Source: Aphrophora alni
Lineage: Eukaryota > Arthropoda > Insecta > Hemiptera > Aphrophoridae
Direction of reading: 5' to 3'
Length of the DNA: 64,000 bases
Assembly (NCBI GenBank): GCA_963513935.1
Contig: OY740768.1
Coordinates: forward strand, 46,595,142 to 46,659,141
The position numbers were made by a program, and so were the translations under genes. This document shows, in pieces, positions 11,980 to 24,880 of the stretch; positions within the stretch are counted from its first letter, which is position 1, and each line of letters opens with the position of its first letter. The notes beneath the pieces are model-generated. The model saw only the letters and a list, made by a program, of their open reading frames with translations, was not told the origin of the DNA and searched no databases.

Positions 11980-12660
11980 TTTGAAACACACTGGATATGA
12001 GGTCATAATGTATCGTTATTTTTTGTTTGTTTTTCGATAACTTAAAAATTGAGGGCAGCTTCCATAACGTTGAAACTAACAATTCCGATTATTTAAAATA
12101 CATTCCCTCCATCATTTTGATAAAATTTTACAAAAATTTATAAACAAAACATATCTTCACATCCGATCTTTGGGACTTATCGGTAAAAAAAAAAAAAAAT
12201 AATAATAATAATAAAATTTCCATTCAGCTGTTATATAAGGCTTACCCCTTAGGTGCTCACTACAGTGATACGGGCTTTACAATCTGAAGAGAACCTAGTT
12301 GGATTTACACATTTTTTCATGCAGTCTTTGATTTCGACATTTAATGTTCTTTTATTCCCTTTTTTGGTTAAGCCGATGATGTCCAAGAGGTTTTTCGCCT
12401 TTAAAGATTTATTTTGTTTAAACCGGCTCTACCGATATTGTTCAAATATAGTGAATAATAAATTAAAACCGTTTGGAAAATTGCAAGTAAAAGAAAATTA
12501 TGGTTCAGGTAAAAAAAAAACTAAAAAAACCTTGACCCTCGATTTAAATAAAATGCTATTTACCCTTAGGACGAGTTTAAAGCGGGGAAAAACTATGAAC
12601 GCTCTAATTAAATCTATAAAATGTGATACAATTTTTAAAAAGTGTATAAGATGAGAAAGA
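11980..12660 (+). repeat. Dispersed repeat family C with a family D piece inside
   Basis: The family C landmarks (TCGATAACTTAAAAATTGAG, CATTTTGATAAAATTTTAC, GAAAATTATGGTTCAGG, CCTTGACCCTCGATTTAAAT) run through this interval. A family D piece (near 12290-12430, with GATGATGTCCAAGAGGTTT) interrupts it. The 133-codon ORF at 12253-12654 lies entirely within these repeats, so it is a chance ORF and not a gene. Confidence 0.55.
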
Positions 12661-14566
12661 CCCTTCTATAGTATCTCGATAACGATCCAATTTGTAACGG
12701 AACGTTACGTTTAGACCTAGCCTAGGCTCTATATTGTGGAATGCGATATTGCTTTTGATCCATCCTCACTTTGAGGTCTGAAACACTTACCTCAGGTCTG
12801 CCTATCCACCATAGCCTACCCAGCTTTGAAGAACTAACATATTCCGTAATCTAAGAAAATACTAAATATTACACTCACACAACAGTGTCACTAATTAAGA
12901 CATGAGGTGAAATTGGGTGTTTCCAGTTCTCAACCAGTCACGTTAAAATTAAGAAATATTACGTCAGAATTATTGATTGGGCCTTCGGTAAAATCCCGAA
13001 CGCCATGGTCCCAATAAATTAACCAAGCAAGGGGAATTTTAGGAAAAGGTTTTATAACTAAGAATACACTAAGCACTAACACCATGACCGGTTGCGTGTA
13101 TTGTACAGGCGGAGGAGTTCTCCTTATTTCTGTAGCCTGGTCTGCTCAACATAGCTACAGTTCAGGTCAGCTGTTCGCTGTCGTAAAGCGAAACGGATCC
13201 TGTTCAAGTAGGTCCAACTTCAACTTTCGGTCCCGAGCCAAGTGACACAGTCACAAAGATATACAAAATCAATAATAAAGTTGTTTTCTCACGTCTAAGT
13301 AAAATAGAGATTTTCGTAGGAGATGGCGACGAATATTTTTTTTTGATTTTATAGATAGATGGGTGTATAAGAATGTTAGTAAAATGTCTTTCCTGTGTTT
13401 ATTAATTGCAATTATCTAATATAGAATGATTGGCTACTATACAAAGTATAGTAGCCATCGATCCTACATTGGAGTAATGTAGTAGTAACAGTTTTGGCTC
13501 ACTATGACTGCACATTATGTCAGTGTGTGCGTGTATATTTTAGTAAATCCTCGAAAAGTTTCGATTTAGTACGTATCCCCGTTTTACAATTCTTTAGGAA
13601 TGTTTGTTACTCGGAATATATAATCTCTGTATTGTGTTCTATACAATATTTACTGGTTTGTACATCAGATTCAGATTAGAAATTTTATTAAGCGTAATTT
13701 AAATTAAATCAGATTAAAATTCAAATTACTGCTGAAGAGTTTATAAAATATTTGAATATAATTTTTAGATTATACAATGAAAACTGCCAATTCTTATTGT
13801 AATGCTCTTATTTACTGTCATAGATGTTTCAAATAATTAGATAGGGGCCTACCGAATGTCAAACTGTTTAGGATCTAAAAATGTAACGGTATCGGCGAAA
13901 ATAAAACAGTTGCCATTTTAAGAACAGATTGAAGGCTCTTTTGTCTTATTTGTTGCTATTGATTATTGAAAAATCTGTGGCTAGTTTTATTAGTAGTTCA
14001 TTAATGAAATGTGGTCGGTCATATATCCTGAAGCACTATTTTAATTTAGAACAAGACAAGTGATTTTTGAGATATAATTTCCCCCAAAATCAGATATTTT
14101 GATCTTTTTTCTTAAATACGACGCTTCCAGCTACGAAGCTTTGAGCAATGATGTAAACATAACCTCAAAATTAGCTAATAAATTTATAACAGTTGATCAG
14201 CTAAAACATCTGTTAGGATCGTGTAACTGTTTGAATCGAATTGTTGTAAACTGCCAAGTTTTTTATAGTTGCTATGAAATTATGGAGCTATACTTTCAAA
14301 GTTAAATAAAATAAACTTCTTGCAATGTAGTACACCAGAGTGCGTGCACGGTAGTAGGACTATTGTACGACACATTCATTTTATTTACTTATCTTCACAT
14401 TTCGTGAGTTCAGAAAACGGGAAAAATGATTTTCGATATGCCACTCATTTGTCGTCGTTTCGAATTTATTTAAAATGCTAAACAGCTTTCTGTTCATATA
14501 TCATGTGTTAATAAATTTCTGGACAAATTCTGCACTATTTTCTGGGAGTGGAGACTGTTTAATATA
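12661..14566. other. Non-coding stretch with a less AT-rich patch at 13080-13260
   Basis: The patch 13080-13260 is distinctly richer in G and C than its surroundings but has no long ORF. A promoter or untranslated exon is possible but nothing confirms it. A 14-bp inverted repeat lies at 13430-13460 (GGCTACTATACAAAGTATAG..TAGCC). The rest is featureless. Confidence 0.4.
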
Positions 14567-15177
14567 CAGGGTGAATCAGACCACCCGTGCGCAATGTATA
14601 CCGACTGAACCAAATGAGCTACAGCCTTCGTTTTAACTTAAACGTCATTTTGAAACTGTTAGAGATAAAGTCAAACTTTAAATACAAAAAAAGTTTGTTT
14701 TTCCTTCTTTTTTTCCAAAAATTGTTTCTATTTTTAAATATTGAAATTTTTTGAGTAAGTGGCAACTTAAGCACATTTTTAGAAAGAGTATCTTCTCATG
14801 AATCTAAGATAAAAATTTGGTTTACGTAGACTATGTTATGTTGTAACAATAAAACTAACTGTAATGCACTACTTTTTTGACGTTTTGGAACACCCTGTAC
14901 ATACGCAGTAAGATAAGTTAAAACTTCTTTTTTTTCCAAAATTATCAGTGAACAGAGACCTTTAAAATGAGGTGTCACTCGACCTACCTTTACATTTGAA
15001 AATTTTCCTAAAACGACTCCCTATCCCAAAAACACTTTTCGGGGGTATTTTTAAGATTTGAAAACATTTTAACTGAATTCTCTAGGGTCGAAATAGGGGG
15101 GTTTAAATTAAAACTAAGGCTGTAGCTCATTTGGTTCAGTCGGTATATATTGCGCACGGATGGTCTGATTCATCCTG
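14567..15177 (+). mobile_element. MITE with TA target duplication, copy 1
   Basis: The left end starts CAGGGTGAATCAGACCACCC and the right end finishes with its imperfect reverse complement (GGTGTCTGATT-type end, ..TGGTCTGATTCATCCTG). The inverted match continues for about 70 bases (GACTGAACCAAATGAGCTAC against GTAGCTCATTTGGTTCAGTC). A TA dinucleotide flanks each side, as for Tc1/mariner-type non-autonomous elements. There is no transposase ORF. A second copy at 28064-28726 has the same termini with its interior in the opposite orientation. Confidence 0.88.
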
Positions 15178-15891
<714 letters not shown>

Positions 15892-16144
15892 AAATGTATG
15901 TTTTAGCAAGAAATATTGTCCCCCATTCGGTACAACTAGCAAACCTTACTTTTTACCTGTTTTACAGTTTAGGGGATGAAGACCAATTTTAAATAAACGG
16001 TATTTTAATCCAAGTTCTGTGTCTATTTAAAAACTATCCATATTTTATAATATCCGCCATGTAAATATGTTTGCTGATATTTTCGAAATTGTTCAACTAA
16101 GTTCGCATTAAAAATTATTGGATTTTTTAAAAACATCATTTACA

Positions 16145-16293
16145 GAAAAAATAAAACACAATTTTTTATTTTGTAACTTCCATTTTTTATTAGTCTAGCC
16201 GACCAATGGTTTCACCTGTTAAACCATTGGTCGGCTATACTAATAAAAAGTGGACGTTACAAAATAAAAAAAATGTGTTTTATTATATTTTCT
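16145..16293. repeat. Foldback palindrome, about 70-bp arms
   Basis: The sequence from 16145 to about 16211 is repeated in reverse complement from about 16220 to 16293 with few mismatches. The inner arm TAGCCGACCAATGGTTT pairs with AAACCATTGGTCGGCTA and the outer arms match through AATAAAACACA. Only a few bases separate the arms. This looks like a small foldback (snap-back MITE). The ORF at 16206-16436 crosses it and is not a gene. Confidence 0.9.
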
Positions 16294-17309
16294 TTAAAAA
16301 AAAAAAACATTTTACAGTTATAGGGCATCAATCGGCAAGAAACATGAGAACAATATTGAGTGACCCCTTATTTTATACCCAAAATTTGATATCATATCAG
16401 GTTTTAAAAAAACTTGCGGTTGTAATTGTAATCTGATTTTAGAAAAAATGTCCTTTCTTACTGATCTAATTTTCGTTAAAAAAGTTTCTACTTAAAATAT
16501 ATATTAAAACGTTCTATATAAAAGCAGCAATTAATTTGCAATTAACTCAAATCGGATCCTTGGTTAATGCAGTTACCTTCTGTAAAATCTTATTTATTAT
16601 ATTTCTTTGAGAAACAATTTAAATAGAAACTTTTTACCGAGATGTGGATTGCCGCATAAGTGACATTCTTTTGAAAATCAGCTTATAATAATGGTTTATT
16701 TTTGACATAATGGATGTGTTTTTAAAATAATGCAAATCCAATGTAATCCAAATATTCTGATGCAAACAAATTTCAATTATGGTTAATAATTGGATTTCTG
16801 CCGAAGCACAGTAATTATTCATATCCTTCAACTACACTGATGTAATTTGTCAAACATTTAGCAAATCACTGAATTTTAATTGTAAAAAAATGAAAATTCT
16901 AAGGTTGTTTTTATTGTCTAACACAAGAAATTTACGTGATGGGTTCAAAAACCGGTGGATTTTTTCAAAGTTTAGACTTTATTATTTAAATACATAAATA
17001 TTCTATTGTTTAAAATAATCTACAAAATATAAAACGAAGTTGATTTTCACTTTTTTATTGTCGACTACAGGATCTGACATTTTTGGTGAAGAATAGATTG
17101 TTTGGTTAATATTTCGATTGTGGATGGGTGTGTCAGAAAGTTTGTGCAATGTTTTTACACCGTTTTAATACTATAAAAAGTCCTTCGACTTACATAATTA
17201 ACCGTCATTTGGTAACAAGATGATTTTTGTTATTTTCAAATACCTTGTCTCTAGATTAATGACCCTAAATTTTGAAACCCAACTCCCCCCCCCTTCGATG
17301 GATTTTTTG
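16294..17309. other. Non-coding AT-rich stretch
   Basis: No gene is visible. A C-run lies at 17285-17293. Confidence 0.4.
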
Positions 17310-17450
17310 TTTGTTTGTTTAAAATCTCTCGGTCATCATCGCCTTATTACAAAAAAAATCCCCTAGCCTTCGAATACTCTAATATCGTCAGTTTCGGAAG
17401 AGAACAAGCGTTGGTCAAAGAAGATCTGATAGAAAAGTTGAGAGAGAGTG
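17310..17450 (-). repeat. Dispersed repeat family D, minus-strand copy
   Basis: Family landmarks in reverse complement: CTCTCGGTCATCATCG, TTCGAATACTCTAATA and GAGAACAAGCGTTGGTC. An impure GA-rich tract follows at 17521-17557. The 83-codon ORF at 17315-17566 is read through this repeat and is rejected as a gene. Confidence 0.65.
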
Positions 17451-17566
17451 ATCTAACCCAAGACGACATGAATAATGGTGTACACACTCATACTCATTAT
17501 GAAGGTAAAGATCCGTTGCAGGAGAGAGAGAGAGAGGAGGGGGGGAGGAGAGAGAGCATATTTTAG

Positions 17567-18188
17567 TCATACTTACGTGGCACAATCCAAATATAATTGT
17601 AAAAATGTTTAATATAGTTTTAAGTAATTGCTTTAGTTTATGGCAAGCTCTCTTTCTATAAATCTATTTTGTAAATACGTAATTTTACCTATATATTAAA
17701 GTAACAGAAAGATAAAGAATGATAAGTAAATTTATGACGGTGAAAAAGAAATTTCATTTTCGCAAACTTAATGTTTTTTTTTTAACTTTAAACGTGTCAC
17801 CACTTTTTAATATCCTAAATAAATTTGCATTATAAATGGTTTTCAACATAAATTTGTGCGTGCAAGTTTAGATTTATGTTCGGCGAACGTAGGCTGCACG
17901 TTTGCATGTTTACGTCACGAATGATGCATGCTATCATTTAATAGAACGGTGGTTTTCAATTCAACTACCAAGATTTGTTATGAGCTTAATGTGCAGGAAC
18001 AGTTAGGTATTATCCACAACAAAACATACCCACAGACTTCGATCTAGTTTTGCTAAAACAAATATTGTTTTTTAAATTTTACATTCAACTCTAGGTTTTA
18101 TACAGATTGCCTACATAACAATGAATAGCTAGTGCATAGGCGTTTAAATATCCGATCAGTCACACTTGATACACTCATACCATTTTAT

Positions 18189-18193
<5 letters not shown>
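17567..18193. other. Non-coding stretch
   Basis: No gene or element is visible. Confidence 0.4.

Positions 18194-18268
<75 letters not shown>
18194..18268. repeat. (GA)n microsatellite, about 75 bp
   Basis: This is an uninterrupted GA dinucleotide tract, the second large one in the window. Confidence 0.98.
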
Positions 18269-18269
<1 letters not shown>

Positions 18270-18299
18270 TGTGATGGGGCAATAAAATAGGGCCCTGGG

Positions 18300-19680
18300 A
18301 AGTTGTTTTCAATAATTTGGGAGCATACGACCAAAGCTCAAAATTTCAATTTTCTCAAAAAAAACAGCCCAAAATATTTCGTTTCAAATTTTGCTAAATT
18401 ATAGCGTCTTTAAAATGTTACGCCCATCGAGATCATTTGGATTTTTATCAGATATTAAAAATCGCAATTTTCTCTTACTTGTGGTTAAGTACATGATTTG
18501 GGATTATAATTTCTCACCTTTATTAATATTTTTTCAAAATCTTATTTACCGATTTTGAGATATCATAATTTTAGAACATTGCCTATGATGGTTATGTTTT
18601 ATTATTATTTTTTTTAATAACGCACAAGTTTTATTTGTAGTCTTCGCAGTTTCCTCTTAAATTTTGAGTTTGATTTTTACTGGGTTGAAAGTTTATTTGC
18701 AATATTTGCGTACCTTTTATTTACTGTGATTTTTTCCATGCTCTAAGCTTATAATGGATCATAAGAATAAATTATGAAAACTATTATTGTTTCAGAAGAG
18801 TAGGGGGTATATATTTCAGAAACATTCTCACTCCATAATTTTGATAAACAAAAATTAGTAGGTAAACGTTTTTGAACAACAAGTGATTTTAAAAGGAATA
18901 AAAGTAAAACTTTTATTGGGGATGGAGGTAGCATAATTTTTTTTGTCGAATTAATATTTGAAACTTAATTTTAAGCTATTTATGCGGTTTAAAATTTGTA
19001 ATTTCTCTCATGTCAATTACTTAGCGTAGAGAAAGTTTATGACGGGTCAAAAACAGAGTAATAAAATATCCTTTCTAATAATAGTTTATGGAATAAATAT
19101 ACTTTCGTTTTTGTCGAAATTTATTTTTTGTCCTTAAATCTAAACAGTTGAAACAATTTTCCATGTTTTAGAGAACATCATAATTTGGAGAGACATATTA
19201 ATTAGTTAGTTAATTCTCAAAACATAACATATTTCTTTCTAAACTGTAATTGTGGATCATATATTGCTGAAATTTAGCGTTTCAGAACCTATAGAATGTG
19301 TGGGTATTCTTTCACGAATGATTGATAAAATATAAACCGTCTTAGAGAGTTGAATATCTTAAAATTGGCTCATACGATATCAATCAAACTTTTTTTAATG
19401 TGGAAGTTTATAACTCAAGAAAGGTCACACAATTGTAACCTATTACGAAAATCTGTGAAGTGAACTTAAAACTAAAGTTAGGCCTGAACTGTCAAAACAA
19501 TTAAAACTATCAACTTGTATCTAAGAAAGGAACTCTGTGCTAAATCTGGACCTAACCTGTTAAAACCAACTAAAACATTGAGAGTTTTGGTTTAATTGAA
19601 GTTATAATATAGACATAATTGCGTAAGGATTCAGGGTGAAAATGAGTGAAGAGTGTTTGTTAACCACAGTGATACCAAGT
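18300..19680. other. Non-coding stretch with decayed family C sequence
   Basis: The part 18300-18600 has family C wording (CAAAGCTCAAAATTTCAA, CAAATTTTGCTAAATTATAG, CGATTTTGAGATATCATAAT). The remainder, to 19680, shows no gene. Confidence 0.4.
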
Positions 19681-19689
19681 GCTCTATAG

Positions 19690-20085
19690 TGACAACGAGC
19701 ATGATGATTCTACACTTTATTTAATGTGACTACTCAAGACTCTCTTGACCAACTCTTGTTTTTCCGATCCTGTTAGAGTATTCAAAGACTGTGTTATATT
19801 TTCTTCCTTTTTTTCATAAGTCGATGATGATTGAGGAACCCTCTGTTGGTCTAGTGGTTAGTACGCTGGGTTTACGAGTTTCGGATTCAATCCTCGAGGA
19901 GTTCAAACTTTATGGAGTTGACCCAGTAGTGAACTCTGGTTAAGAAAACTAGAACAACAATGACGGGAACTTCGATGTGCTAACCACTCAATACCCGATT
20001 GCAAAGCCGACAGCAGATCTAGAGCTTTGTGTCACCGAGAAATAAAAAAAGATGATGACTGAGAGGTTTTCGATTTTTAAACTAC
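19690..20085 (+). repeat. Dispersed repeat family D copy, split by a SINE
   Basis: CTTGACCAACTCTTGTTTTT and TTAGAGTATTCAAAGACTG lie to the left. The family continues with GATGATGACTGAGAGGTTTT after a 215-bp insertion (19836-20050). Removing the insertion restores the usual family D order. Confidence 0.7.
19836..20050 (+). mobile_element. tRNA-derived SINE with target site duplication
   Basis: The 5' part is tRNA-like. It has an A-box-type TGGTCTAGTGG at 19847-19857 and a B-box-type GGATTCAATCC at 19883-19893, which is the pol III promoter layout. A tRNA-unrelated body follows and the element ends in an A-rich tail (AAATAAAAAAA, to 20050). The flanks GATGATGATTGAG (19823-19835) and GATGATGACTGAG (20051-20063) agree at 12 of 13 positions, as expected of a target duplication. 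The SINE is about 215 bp and sits inside a family D repeat. The parental tRNA is uncertain. Confidence 0.85.
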
Positions 20086-21019
20086 AATTTAATGTTTTGA
20101 ATGATTAAAAATTATCATTCTAGTTATAGGTGTTCCATAGTATGATTATTTTATATTAGATATCGATAATTTAGAGAACTAAAAATAGAGGTAGTTTTTT
20201 AATTTAGGAAACTTTTTGACGATTTTTAATTAAATTCGTGATATTTATGTATATTTTGAATAGCTAACTTAAAATTTAATCAGTTCATACGTTAATAATA
20301 TGTGATTGTGATCACCCATGTATAATCCATTATGTCATTAAATTATAAAGTGAAATATAAAATTATAATAAAAAGCGAGATAAAGACTGATATTATGAGC
20401 AATGTGCTTCCAGCCTTTGGATATTAACTATATTCCAATAAAGAAGAAAGGAGCCCGGTATTCCAATACTCCAGATTAAATCCTTTGTAAGGTTTCATTT
20501 AATTTGGTCTCTCAACTGCGATATTTAATAATTGATTTTGTTATATTTCTTTGTTAAGATTTATCACCTGATATCGATTATCAAGAGTGAATTTTCAAAG
20601 AGAATCGATGTTTCATAAAATGTCTTGCCTGAATCAATTTTCAAATCTTTCTCGTAATGAATAGACAGTTTTACGATGATTAAATACCGTATTGAGGAAA
20701 TATCAGTTTTTTATATCTACCGGAGTAAACAAAAATTTGATTTTGTTGTGTATGCTTTGACGTCACGGTCCTACAAATCAGCCGTATTTATTTAATATTT
20801 TGTTCGAATTGGATTTTAGATGGTTTTAGTTTTAGAACTGTTTACAAGGACTTTTTTGTTTCTTTTATATTTTACACACAAAATATTTATACAGAAAGTC
20901 ATCTGTAAAATAAATCGATATAGAATTTTTGTCCAATATATCAGTCTTGAATTTTCTGAATTCAAAAAGTAATTTTGGAAATAATATCTGTGTGTCGTCT
21001 ATACAGTCCAAACAAGAAA
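20086..21019. other. Non-coding stretch
   Basis: No gene is visible. CpG is fairly frequent here (about ten in 360 bases at 20581-20940), in contrast to the gene region further right. Confidence 0.4.
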
Positions 21020-21830
21020 CTAATTTTCATAAAATTTGGTATTTGGGCATATTTTAATCTTATATCGAACCGTGTTTTTCGATAACTCAGAATTTGGGGT
21101 AAGGCCAAAACTCAAAATTCCAAATTTCTTTAAAATCGACTTCACCTATTTAAATCAAATTTAATAAGTGTGCATATTTTAGTATTATCTTGAGGTCTTT
21201 TTTCCCGATAAATCAGAATTTAGGACGCTACCAAAATATCAAAACTCAAATTACGAATTTCCTTAAAATCTGCTCCTAAAATTTTGATAAAATTTGGTAT
21301 ATTTGCATATTTTAGTCTTATCTCGAAGCCCCCCCCCCCCCGATAACTCAGAATTTAGGATATCTACCACAATATCAAAACACAAATTACGATTTTTTTT
21401 TAAATCTGCTCCTACGATTTTTATCAAATTTCTTGTGCGGGCATATTTTAGTCTTATCTTGATGCGTATTTTCCCCGATGGTTCAGAATTTAGAAGAGCT
21501 ACCATAAGACCAAAACTCAAATTCCGACTTTCTTTACAATCGGCTCCTACGTTTTTGGCCAAATTTGGTGTGTGGGCAAAAGTCTTATTTCCAGGCGTTT
21601 TTTTTCCCCCGATGATTCAGAATTGGAATAGCCACCATAAGAGAAAAATTCTGAATTTCCTTAAAATTTGCTCCAACGATTTTAATGAAATTTGGTATGT
21701 GAGTTTATTTTTTATCATATCTCAAGACGAATTTTTCATTAACTCAAAATTTAAGGTAGCTACCAAAACTTGAAATTCCTAATTCTTTAAAATCGCTTCC
21801 AACGATTTATATCAAATTTAACTCAAATAT
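21020..21830 (+). repeat. Tandem block of a ~130-bp dispersed repeat (about six copies)
   Basis: The string GCATATTTTAGTCTTATCT recurs in changing forms at about 21047, 21172, 21305, 21441, 21574 and 21701, that is every 125-136 bases. Each is followed by a homopolymer, CGATAACTCAGAATTTAGGA, CTACCAAAATATCAAAACTC and a GCTCCTACGATTTT block. The same unit occurs singly elsewhere (near 10330, 12000, 23120 and 29280) as part of family C. The two overlapping ORFs at 21263-21562 (minus) and 21294-21773 (plus) are reading frames through this repeat and not genes. Confidence 0.85.
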
Positions 21831-23580
21831 ACCATCTATGGACCAAACGAAACATATTGGTTGTTTCATCAACAATATCAGTTTCAAAGTTATCGATAAC
21901 TAATTTAAAACTCGTCCTTGAGACTGTTATAAAAGATCTAATTTTTCAAATATTGTGATTCTTTTAAGTTATCCTCGCCTGCAAATGTAGTGTAGGTTAG
22001 GTTAGGTTATGTTAGCTAAAGTTAGTTTATTTATATTGAAGTAAACACTATTGCATCAGGTGATAGTATTAAAATATACCACAAAGAGAAAATTAAATTT
22101 TTTTTGATTGTTAACACTGAAATAGTTAAGCTGGTCTAAACTACATTTGGAGGGAGGATAATGGAAAAGAACCCAAATTTTGTTGAAACGTGTAGAGTGG
22201 TCGCCTAAATCGCAAATAAAAGACAATTATTGATCAGGAATAATGATTGAAAATAAACATTTCCTGCTATTATTATAAAGTACCATTTAAGCTTAGGACT
22301 AGGGCACCAAGTATGGCACCATCACAGCAAGATTTTCCTCTATTAAAATATTACGATAATGTCTTTTAAAATGTTTATACAAAAAATTTCGCAAATTGTT
22401 TATAGGGAAGAAACTCAATCTTAAAGCATATTAATTAGGCCTATATTAGAATTTTCATTTTTTGTATTTAGTTTTGTAAATGGGTGTGTAGGAAGTGTTT
22501 GCTTCACTTATTATGTGGCTGTAGGTTAGGTTAACACAATATGGGATAAACGTGTACTGACGGTAAACTAATTTGGCACATTTATTTTGTCCCGTTAATT
22601 TGGTAATGCCGCTTCACAATGAAAAGAACTCCCGATCAAGCAAGCTACCGACATTTGATGTAGGTACTGAAATGAAGGATTGCATGTTAAATTGGTAATT
22701 CGGTGTACGGGACTTGGCAAACTGCCCGGACCTGTTGCACACGCTGCATGGGTTTCACTTTCTACCACTTCATTCCATCTGATCCATGCCCAGTGGTGGT
22801 AGACATTAGCCTTGAAGTCGGTCTCAATGTCTCTCATTAACCTTTGTAATCAAGTTTTAACATACCGAAGTTTGTAGTTCACTAAATATCCACCAGATGT
22901 GTTGTTTTTACTTGTCTTACATTGCAGTATACTGTAAAGAAAGTGATGTGATTAATCACGAAAACGATGTTCAGTTTTTCGCAAATAGATCTTTTTCAGA
23001 TTCCCCAAACTCCAATAACGCAGTATATATTAAGTGACCTCTCTCTGACGTCTGTGCAGTATTTTAAAGCCCAAACGCGTAAACTGTTGTCTGTAAATTT
23101 CGTAACTTGGTTTGTTTTGCTTTTTCTATTAATTTTTTTTTCATAACTCAAAATTGAAGGTAGCTGCCATATGATCAAAACTAAAAATTTCAATTTACTC
23201 AAAATCCGCTGTTATGATTTTGATCAAATTTGTTTAAACTGAAGCTTCTTATGATCCAAATAAAACTTACGGGTCTTTATTTTCCACAAACCATCATTAG
23301 TGAGCAATCCCAAGCACCTAGCTGGATCACATATTTTGTCATGTAGTCATGGGTTAGATTCCTTTCTTTCATTTTTTTTATCGGGTGTCTTAATTCAAAT
23401 CGCTAAATTCAAAATTGCCGATTAAAAAATTGTATAAAGTGGGTTTTAAATTCGTAAAATTTTGAAATGGTTTGCGGTTGTTCCTTATCCTGTATAGCTA
23501 TATAATTTTTTTTATCAAAGTTACTTAGTTGCTTTACCCTGAGTTATCTTTTCTACCCTTAGGGTTTAAAAGATTTTTTC
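21831..23580. other. Non-coding stretch with family C and D pieces
   Basis: Family C wording is seen at 22140-22400 and 23040-23270, and a family D start near 23300-23400. A short TTAGG-like string (GGTTAGGTTAGG) lies near 21996-22008 but is far too short to be telomeric. The 80-codon minus-strand ORF at 22595-22837 lies in a less AT-rich patch but matches nothing that I recognise. Confidence 0.4.
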
Positions 23581-23588
23581 GTCGTTCT

Positions 23589-23642
23589 ACTTCAAAAAAA
23601 GCTGTTTTAAATACATGCATTTAAAACAGCTTTTTTTGAAGT
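23589..23642. repeat. Perfect 24-bp inverted repeat
   Basis: ACTTCAAAAAAAGCTG and following bases to 23612 are exactly mirrored at 23619-23642, with a 6-base centre (ACATGC). This makes a perfect hairpin or cruciform-prone palindrome of 54 bases. It is not followed by a T-run that would suggest a terminator. It is probably a foldback remnant. Confidence 0.92.
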
Positions 23643-24289
23643 CGAGGTCATCAGCTGTTACTTCGTGTATACGAATTAATTAACGATTGTAAAGCATCTA
23701 TAAAACAAACAATATTCTCGATGTAATTAACCGTTAAAACAGCTGTTACCATCGATTTGAAGGTAGATATGGTATAAAATTTTAGTTTTTGTGAAATTGT
23801 TTTCTTATATTATTTGCAGTATAACGAGAAATATAGTTCAGCACTTGGACCAAAAGAAGCTTTTCGATTCTCCCTCATTTTCCAGCATAAACTTGAGCTT
23901 GTATTGATAAGTTTCACTTTTGGTCCTAGTGGTGAAATATACTACTCTATAAGAACTTATAAGATACGTAACGATATTATTAAAATTCGACTAAAGCTTG
24001 AAGTGTGTTATTGGTTTTATAAGAAGCTATAAATATAAGGAATCCTTCACTTTACTACACACAATGTGGTCATTTGTTTTATCTAACTCTTATTGTTTGT
24101 TTAACCAACGGACGTCATTTACATTTACAGCGTTATGATCTTCATTCCAGTTGTTTATCGTGGTTCATTGCGATCTTCTTCATTTCCTCCTTTATAGTAT
24201 TGAATATGAAGATCTCCATTAAAATTGTTGTTTCGATGCGTTCTCTCCGCCTTAGCACTTCATGGAGAAGTCCACACATTGTTTCCCCT
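23643..24289. other. Non-coding stretch
   Basis: No supported gene. The ORFs at 23814-24032 and 24074-24328 have no recognisable domain, and the latter ends inside a family D repeat. Confidence 0.4.
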
Positions 24290-24420
24290 TGTTTAATGGT
24301 ACAAAACCTCTCGGTCATCATCATATAAAATAATAACCCTACCCCTCGAATACTCTAATAGTGTCAGGGTCGAAAAAGAACAAGTTTTGGTCAAGAGGGA
24401 CCGGATAGGAAAATATATGT
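24290..24420 (-). repeat. Dispersed repeat family D, minus-strand copy
   Basis: Reverse-complement landmarks are CCTCTCGGTCATCATCAT, CCTCGAATACTCTAATAG and AAGAACAAGTTTTGGTCAAG. Confidence 0.65.
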
Positions 24421-24499
24421 TTATTGTAATAGAGAATTCTGAGCTACGTCGAAGTAAATCAATAGATCTCTATACTTGATTCGCAATTACTCTTTCTTT

Positions 24500-24880
24500 T
24501 TTTAGGATCCGTAGGTAAAACTAAGGACCCTTATAATTTCACGCGCGTGGGTGTCTAAATAAATCCTATATATTTCAAACTTTGGATTTATATTCTTTGT
24601 ATTGTCCCACATATAGGATAAAATAGCGGTGACTAAAAAATGATTTTGGGGTAGTTGGCGGCAAAAACTATCTAGAAGAAAATTTTCTTTTGGGAAATAT
24701 TTTGTTTTGGAATATAAAATAAAACTAGAACTTACTCTCATCACGAATATATATATATATATATGTTTATTTGACGAAAATATTAATATGTTGGTGCTAA
24801 GCTAAATTAAAAGTGTAAGATATCATGTCCATCCTCTCTAACTTGAACACGGCTTACCTACAAATCTGTAAAACATTGAT
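24500..24880 (-). repeat. Dispersed repeat family B, minus-strand copy
   Basis: The copy reads GATCCGTAGGTAAAACTAAG, TGTCCCACATATAGGA, AATAAAACTAGAACTTACTC, TATTTGACGAAAATATTAAT and ATATCATGTCCATCCTCTC. This is the reverse complement of 8830-9190 in order. A short (AT)n run lies inside at about 24752-24764. Confidence 0.75.

Noticed and set aside
12253..12654. 133-codon ORF
   Set aside because: It lies wholly within dispersed repeats of families C and D that recur elsewhere without an open frame.
21263..21773. Two overlapping ORFs of 99 and 159 codons on opposite strands
   Set aside because: Both are frames through the ~130-bp tandem repeat. Repetition of the peptide follows the DNA repeat.
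21994..22013. TTAGG-like run, the insect telomere motif
   Set aside because: Only two to three units are present. Such strings are common internally in insect genomes and there is no array.
22595..22837. 80-codon minus-strand ORF in a less AT-rich patch
   Set aside because: No domain, splice context or homologue that I recognise. It may be an old transposon fragment.
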